Assembly (NCBI GenBank): GCA_032622095.1
Contig: CP136062.1
Span: forward strand, 142,802,351 to 142,866,350
Direction: 5' to 3'
Source: Siphonodentalium dalli
Taxonomy: Eukaryota > Mollusca > Scaphopoda > Gadilida > Siphonodentaliidae
DNA length: 64,000 nucleotides
The notes under the pieces are model-generated. The model was given only the letters and a program-made list of their open reading frames with translations. It was not told the origin of the DNA and searched no databases. The position numbers and the translations under genes are program-made. Below are positions 58,308 to 64,000 of the stretch, piece after piece; position 1 is the stretch's first letter; every line of letters starts with the position of its first letter.

Positions 58308-59282
58308 CACGCCGACGCACAGTGTATTTATTTCTTAAATATCAGCTGAACAAATTTAGTTCAATTTAAATATCCGTTTAAAGCTGTTGGGTTCTTTCAC
58401 CAACCATTTAGTCACTAAGCAAATGTATGGCCGGTCGTGAATATATTATACAACCTCATTTTTCATGGGGAAGTCAACGATTTAGATTTAGATAAAGGGG
58501 TTACATTTAACCATATACCTCTTTGCTCTTTGTGGCGTTCGCGGATCGAAATATGTCGGCTGGAACATTTTACATTTGACAATAGGCCTCTGGTTAGATC
58601 ATTCGGTAATATGCATGGCGCAACAGGCCAACGTATGTCATTCAGAAATGGTGAAGAAGGTTCTAATCCCGATACGCACGGTTTTCTGATCCATACAAAA
58701 GGAATGTAACAGAGTGTATCTTGTACAAGTTTGCTCGTTGCTTGCGCGAGCCTTCTACCCTATTTGTTCCATTTCTCCAAACACTAAAATTTGCAACGTC
58801 GTGAAATTTGGCCTATAGCAGCTGAACTAGGATAACACACCATAAAACAAGCCTATATCTAAATGTACATGCACTGTGAATGGCCTTGATTTCGCCGGCA
58901 TCAATTATAAGTCGTTGTATAGTCACAGTAGCTACGCTGATCATCAGATTTTAAAATTTCAAAAAATGCAACGCGAGCCATGACGAGAGCCGACGAGACT
59001 ACCGCTGACATTTGAGTTCCACAGAGAACAACAACGCCGCCACATTATCTTCCCGACTTATGACTATATGTTCTCTGGTGATGGATAACAACCTAGAGAT
59101 ACAGTAAGACCTCAATTGCAGATAGAGATCGTAGATCTAAATGTTCAATCGAGTTAATTAACATCAATTTAATGAGATTCATCATATATCTAGTTCGGAA
59201 TAACGTCGATAATTGAATTCATTTATACTGATAGTGCGATGACACTTTGTGTTTGCAAGCTGTCCGATTTGACCAGTACATA
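58308..59282. other. Unassigned DNA with a possible tRNA-like relic
   Basis: A plus-strand stretch near 58585-58675 has an A-box-like GGTTAGATCATTCGG and, about 70 bases on, a B-box-like GGTTCTAATCCCG. It could be a plus-strand SINE head, but nothing else confirms it. The overlapping 90-codon frame (58437-58709) is not recognised. Confidence 0.3.
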
Positions 59283-59346
59283 CAGTAATGCCCAAAGTAA
59301 TTGACAACTGCTGTGGTTAAGTAGTCAATTACTTTGGGCATTACTG
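59283..59346. mobile_element. 64-bp mariner/Tc1-style miniature element
   Basis: CAGTAATGCCCAAAGTAATT then GAC (59283-59305) is exactly inverted at 59324-59346, with only 18 bases between the arms. TA flanks each side (59281-59282 and 59347-59348). CAGT termini with TA duplication fit the Tc1/mariner superfamily. This is essentially two termini back to back. Confidence 0.9.
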
Positions 59347-59896
59347 TATACACTGCATACCAATAATTTGCCTCAGACTGTTACGTCATCTCTCGTTCGC
59401 TTGATAACCAGCCAGATTTACCGTTGGCTTCAATTTAGACAGTGAACGTAAATCGAAATTTTCTAGTTCATTATCATTAACTTACTATGATGCATCCTAT
59501 TTTTAGTCCGGAATAGCTTCGATAAATGAATGCAGTCACTGTTAGGGTTGTGTCACCCACCACTGCATGTTCGATTCTCCGCACTGCACCCTTAATTTTA
59601 CTATAAAAAAAAACTTGCAATAGGGTAACACGGAACGCACTTTTCTGTTACATGCCGTAGCAATGGCTGTTTTGGAGGGGGCAAACATCATCTTTTCCAA
59701 AGTTTTTTTGTTTGACTTCAATGCGTCTTTTTGTGACATATAATGCTTGTAGAAAGGGAGTTCAAGTGTGTATCGACCTATTTCGATACCGGGAAAAATT
59801 CAAAAGAGAATAGTATCACGTGTATTTTGGAGCGCAAACCGCCTTTAAAGTGCCTTTAATTTCATAGTTCAAGATTACAAGCCTTTTTGAATGTGT
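59347..59896. other. Unassigned DNA
   Basis: GTTCGATTCTCCGCACTGCA then CCC near 59570 is B-box-like, but no matching A-box was found. Nothing else recognised. Confidence 0.4.
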
Positions 59897-60615
59897 TTGA
59901 GTTTGAGTTTGAGTTATTTATTCGTTCAACACATACAATTGTCAATAGACAATTGTCAATAGACAAATAATAACATAATTATACATAGTTATACAATTTC
60001 AACATAATAGTTAATACATAGGAAGTAATAATAGAAAGTAGGAAGTGTGATACCAATGTATTAATATGATATATGGTATTATGGAAGTAAGATATGTTGA
60101 AGGGGGGATGCTAGAAGTTTACACTTATAAGGTGCAACCCCCATGGTTAAACTTGATAATTATTTTTGAAATTTAATTTTTATTTTCCGGTTATCCAATT
60201 ATTTTGTTATGTTTTTATATCTGAAATGATGGGTGAATTATTCATCTGTTCCTGATTTAGGTTTTCCATTGAATGGACTGCTATTCGACATACTTTTCTA
60301 AAAGATGAAGTTTATATTTTCTTTTAAATGTAAAAGTGTTTTCGCAGTTCTTTAGGTTTTTATCTAAGGAATTCCATAGAGTTGTTCAAATGTTTCTTGT
60401 ACAAAATGCTTTGGTATTGGTTCTCCTGTAACTAACTCTGAAATTTTCAATTTGTCGCGTGTTGTGCTCATGTGGTCCTTTGACAGTGACAAAGAATGTT
60501 TGTAAATTAGAAGCATTGAATAACTGCGTCATGGTGACTATACTAAATGCGAATAAAGCCAACAAGGTATATTGAGCCTGTATGTTTGAGAAGACACCCA
60601 AGGAGAAATACAAAC
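59897..60615 (-). pseudogene. LINE (CR1/L2-like) 3' end: ORF2 C-terminus and UTR
   Basis: On the minus strand the frame (60613 to about 60290, one in-frame TGA near 60384) gives QLFNASNLQTFF, then KGPHEHNTRQIENFRVSYRR, then WNSLDKNLKN, then FKRKYKLHLLEKY. This is the characteristic end of many animal LINE ORF2 proteins. About 390 bases of UTR follow. The element ends in (ACTCAA)n after AATAAATAA (plus strand 59897-59920). It is 5' truncated. With only one stop it is fairly young compared with the copy at 38.2-38.7 kb. Confidence 0.88.
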
Positions 60616-61059
60616 AGAAAGCCTCTTTCTACAGACAAACTTATCTCTCATCTTCATCATTATGCTAAGGATCTGTCAATGAATCTGCCGCTGTATATAA
60701 TCTCGTCACTACTATCAGGGAACTCGTCAGATTTTTTCATCCGATGCGATAAGAAATGATTTGCGAGTTGCGCTATGCCCGCGATTCCTGTCAGCAGTGG
60801 TGTTATTTTAATTCACAATTTTTCTTCATCAGCGTGATAATGATAAGATATTCCTGGTTCGAAAGTATCCATATGCATGTTAACTATAGGCTAATTAACT
60901 CGAATATTTACATTCCTTTCGTGTACATGTATGTGTGGTCGTCGGTGGAGGATGTGGTTCAGGCCTCCGCATGTACTGGACATTTGTCCATGCATGGGGA
61001 GGTCCGGGCTATCGGCCAACGTCATGTTTCGCACATCTATGGGGAATGCTAATAACCAG
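60616..61059. other. Unassigned DNA
   Basis: This may include more decayed LINE text at the left. A 98-codon frame (60756-61052) is not recognised. Confidence 0.35.
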
Positions 61060-61062
61060 CGT

Positions 61063-61093
<31 letters not shown>

Positions 61094-61095
61094 TA
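61060..61095. repeat. (TA)n microsatellite
   Basis: Uninterrupted TA run, with a C homopolymer at 61216-61230 and a second short (TA)n near 61346-61361. Confidence 0.95.
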
Positions 61096-61369
61096 ATCCA
61101 TATTATTTAATATATACTATTTAGTTATAGCTATATTGTACTGTTTATATACTCGAAGTCGATATATATTTTGTCCACAAGGACCGATGCATGCATATTT
61201 TTATATTTGGACCGACCCCCCCCCCCCCCCAACACCTTTTCTATTTGAAGTGTGCATGTAATAATTATCCTTCAAATTTCGATGTAATGCTTGTAACGAT
61301 TCAATGATGTTGTAGTTAAATATGAACCAGGGGTCGGTCTGTCTATATATATATATATATGTACTTTCT

Positions 61370-61425
61370 TTATATCATACGATGTCTGATTTGTGAGAAA
61401 TAAACTATTGATTGATAGTACTTCA
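61370..61425 (+). mobile_element. Possible LINE 3' tail
   Basis: GTGAGAAATAAACTATTGAT then TGATAG is a typical non-LTR 3' end (AATAAA-like signal plus a short tandem tail). No coding part is attached. Confidence 0.4.
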
Positions 61426-62754
61426 TTGTTTGCACAAGTTACGATACCTACGAGGATGACGACAGACTAAAGAATAAACATTGAGGACAATACTTCGGCG
61501 GTTTGATTTGATTTTTTGTAGTTTATCGTTGTTTCAGCAGCCAGGTCATGTGATATGTGAAGAACTTTGAAATGAGATCGACGATTAGCAAACTCAGAGT
61601 AAGTAACCGCAAACTTGTCGAAGCGGGGCGACACAAGTTGCAAAATATTTCATATAAGAAAAGGATTTTACAAAGAATCTAACCAGACAAAAAATGAACC
61701 AGAAGAACACTTTATGATGAAATGTTAATTTTATAAGAAATCACGAGAAACATTCTTTGACGAAATACAAATATATACAAACAGTAATTCATGCTTTCGG
61801 TGTTATGAACAATGAGCAGATGTTTCTTTTCCTAATGATAAATGAGCAACTTCATATTTGAAAAGTAGTATGTAACATGATCCGCTGTTATTTCAGGGCG
61901 CGATAGAAAAAATCTAATGATAAACTCGGTATAAGACATCATAATTTTCATTCATATTGTATAATTTTGTCATATATTTATGTAATGTATGAATATTCGT
62001 GAATTTTCAAAAATCTCTAACTATCAATTTGAAGGGGAAAATCATTATCATCCATATATATATTTAGCTCATTTGGCACCTGTGCCCGACCTGTGTACCA
62101 TAATATAGGCTATAACACCAAAGCATAAAGGTTCACTCTCGCTGATGGTGTCGTCGTCGTAATTATAATAACCAATGTATGATAATGTACTACAACAACA
62201 CAGTATGAGAGATATATTCTCATTATGTAAACCAAAATAGTGGTTTAAAAAAACAAACTGTTTTAGGTAGATCAATAGGGAGTTTGACAGGAAATATATG
62301 CACAAAAAATCATCTAACTTATGAACACAACTACTGCATGAGTTCATTCTACCGTCTGAAATCATTACTGTCTGTGAGAAAATAATCAAACATTTTTCAT
62401 TGCATATTTTATCTTCTTGGTAGTCATTTTTTTTTTATCTTGTGAAGGGACATAAATCAACCTAAATATTATTCAATCACGTTTGCAATAATCTGGCATA
62501 CATACACACTCAATATACTTATTCATCTTTTCAGACATCATATTGTTGTATTGTATTTTTCCACCAAAAATACTTCCTCAAATGGCTACCAAACAAATAA
62601 AGATACAATGAAAAATGAACAAGCAGTCGCAGACGGTGGTATCCCCCGCCGAGATGTGCTGTTGGAAAAGTGCATTCTCAATAATGTTTGCGTTCTCAGT
62701 ATGTGCTAAACAACAGGTGGGATTTTGTCAAAAAGCCTGGCTTGCGAACTCATT
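61426..62754. other. Unassigned AT-rich DNA
   Basis: A 106-codon minus-strand frame (62069-62389) is not recognised. T-rich run near 62427. Confidence 0.4.
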
Positions 62755-63525
62755 TTAGAACTGACATTTGTGGAAATTAGCCATGTGACGTCGTCCATTT
62801 GCACAAGTCCAATAACTCTGCTCAAAATATCCGGCCGGAACTGGTTTGCGAACTCGTTCTAGATACTGGTCATGTGAACTTATATACCAAAAATCTTTGA
62901 AATCCGTTGACATTTGTGGTAATGAGCACTGTGACGTTGTCCATTTGCACATAACAAAATAAACAAAGTCCAATAACTCTGCTGAAAATATCCGGCCGGA
63001 TCTGGTTTTCGAACTCATTCTAGATACTGGTCAAGTGAACTCATATAACAAATATCTTTGAAATCCGTTGAGATTTGTGGAAATGAGCCCAGTGACGTCG
63101 TCTATTTGCTATTTGGTAAATTTGACCAAAATAATAAACAAAGTCCAATAACTCCGGTAAAAATATCCGGCCGGACCTGGCTTGCGAACTCATTCTAGGT
63201 AATGGTCAGGTGAACTCACATACCAAATATCTTTGAAATCCGTTGAGATTTGTGGAAATGAGCCCTGTGACGTCGTCTCTTTGCTATTTGGTAAATTTGA
63301 CCAAAATAATAAACAAAGTCCAATAACTCCGGTAAAAATATCCGGCCGGGCCTGGCTTGCGAACACATTCTAGATAATGGTCAGGTGTACTCATATACCA
63401 CAAATCTTTGAAATCCGTTGACATTTGTTCAAGTTATGACTCTTACAAATTCGTGACGGACAGACGGACGGACGGAACCATTACTATATCCCCCGCAAAT
63501 TTTAAATTTGGCGGGGGGTAATTAT
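62755..63525 (-). repeat. Dispersed repeat, family R3, minus copy, five units
   Basis: Units of about 140-190 bases repeat GACATTTGTGGAAATxAGCC, GTGACGTCGTC, AAAGTCCAATAACTC, ATATCCGGCCGG, GCGAACTCATTCTAGATA and ATCTTTGAAATCCGTTGA. The array ends in GACGGACAGACGGACGGACG and GGCGGGGGGTAAT. Read on the minus strand it matches the family at 30880-31310 (GTCATAACTTGAAC, GGATTTCAAAGA). Short open frames are by-products. Confidence 0.9.
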
Positions 63526-63754
63526 TTATTTTCTTGCAGACAGACATGATTACATGTCCAACTCTCAAATGACCGCCTCAAAAACATTTAGTTTTTTAAG
63601 CCACTTGTTTACAAAATTAGAACACATCTCTCAAATTGTGAGGGTAAACAGGTATTGGTATAGTACTATATAGCATACAATGGTTATAAGGGATAATTAT
63701 TGTTTCCTTCAAATTTATAGTTTGAAATGGAGATTTTTTGAAAATGCACGAATG

Positions 63755-63815
63755 GGGCGCTTTTTTAATGCTCTATGCACCTAGCCAACTGAGCCACCAG
63801 TGACCCCATACTCAA
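63755..63815 (-). mobile_element. tRNA-like head, SINE relic
   Basis: On the minus strand GGTCACTGGTGGCTCAGTTG then GCTAGGTGCATAGAGC has a clean A-box. The text is close to the head of the relic at 27730-27750. No B-box at the right spacing was found, so it is a fragment. Confidence 0.4.
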
Positions 63816-64000
63816 TTCAGGGGTGTCGACATTGCTAACTGAATCTCTACAATTTGATCAGACCAACTTTCGGAACTTCCACGTGTTCACCCATCCGCAT
63901 TGGGTCGGGATATTTCGACTGAAGTAGCTTAAATATTTGGTTTCGTTCAAAAAGCATAGCCTCAAATATGTGAACTGGGTTCTTTAATAAGTAATATCAA
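63816..64000. other. Unassigned DNA to the window end
   Basis: Nothing recognised. Confidence 0.4.

Noticed and set aside
59540-59615. tRNA gene or SINE head
   Set aside because: Only a B-box-like string; no A-box at proper spacing and no cloverleaf.

Overview
The window looks like intergenic or deep intronic DNA from an animal with an AT-rich, repeat-dense genome. The best guess is a marine lophotrochozoan, most likely a mollusc. The evidence is tRNA-derived SINEs with (ATTG)n tails, non-LTR retrotransposon ends with short tandem tails, many foldback DNA elements, and dispersed repeats ending in GTCC/GACA runs. No complete host protein-coding gene, rRNA gene or convincing functional tRNA gene was found. 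There are no bacterial-type operons, CRISPR arrays or prophage genes. Most long open frames lie inside repeats and are best read as noncoding. The species call is an inference from repeat style, not a diagnostic marker.

Layout. 0-5 kb: a perfect 104-bp-arm palindrome (404-660), one copy of a dispersed repeat (2544-3002, partner at 16114-16497), and a uniform 31-bp satellite of about 34 copies (3728-4784). 5-16 kb: a TTAA-flanked piggyBac-like MITE made of palindromes (5342-5742), a second foldback element (6178-6558), a recent 1.23-kb tandem duplication (8402-10862) and a MITE with a GGTAC target duplication (14718-15248). 17-21 kb: tandem duplications, microsatellites, two LINE fragments in opposite orientation joined by a shared inverted arm, two SINEs with clear target-site duplications and a LINE 3' tail. 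23-26 kb: a composite repeat with a roughly ten-unit array and one exon-like open frame. 26-34 kb: a foldback element, a SINE relic, a 240-bp tandem array and a nested piggyBac-like MITE. 34-40 kb: a 1.9-kb element with long inverted termini, a possible first coding exon on the minus strand, a LINE C-terminal relic and a 1.16-kb hAT-like element with an 8-bp target duplication. 42-50 kb: segmental duplications (one carrying an exon-like frame) and a 400-bp foldback MITE. 50-64 kb: a SINE relic, several degenerate arrays, three more foldback elements, a 64-bp mariner-style miniature element, a LINE C-terminus and a five-unit dispersed repeat next to the right end.

How the parts relate. The dominant theme is inverted-repeat DNA. 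At least a dozen independent loci can fold into long hairpins, and one 69-bp palindromic core recurs at several loci under different terminal sequences. The candidate host coding pieces are 23599-23844 (+), 37321-37527 (-) and 48828-49163 (+). They rest on open frame plus splice-site context only, and no protein family was recognised for any of them.
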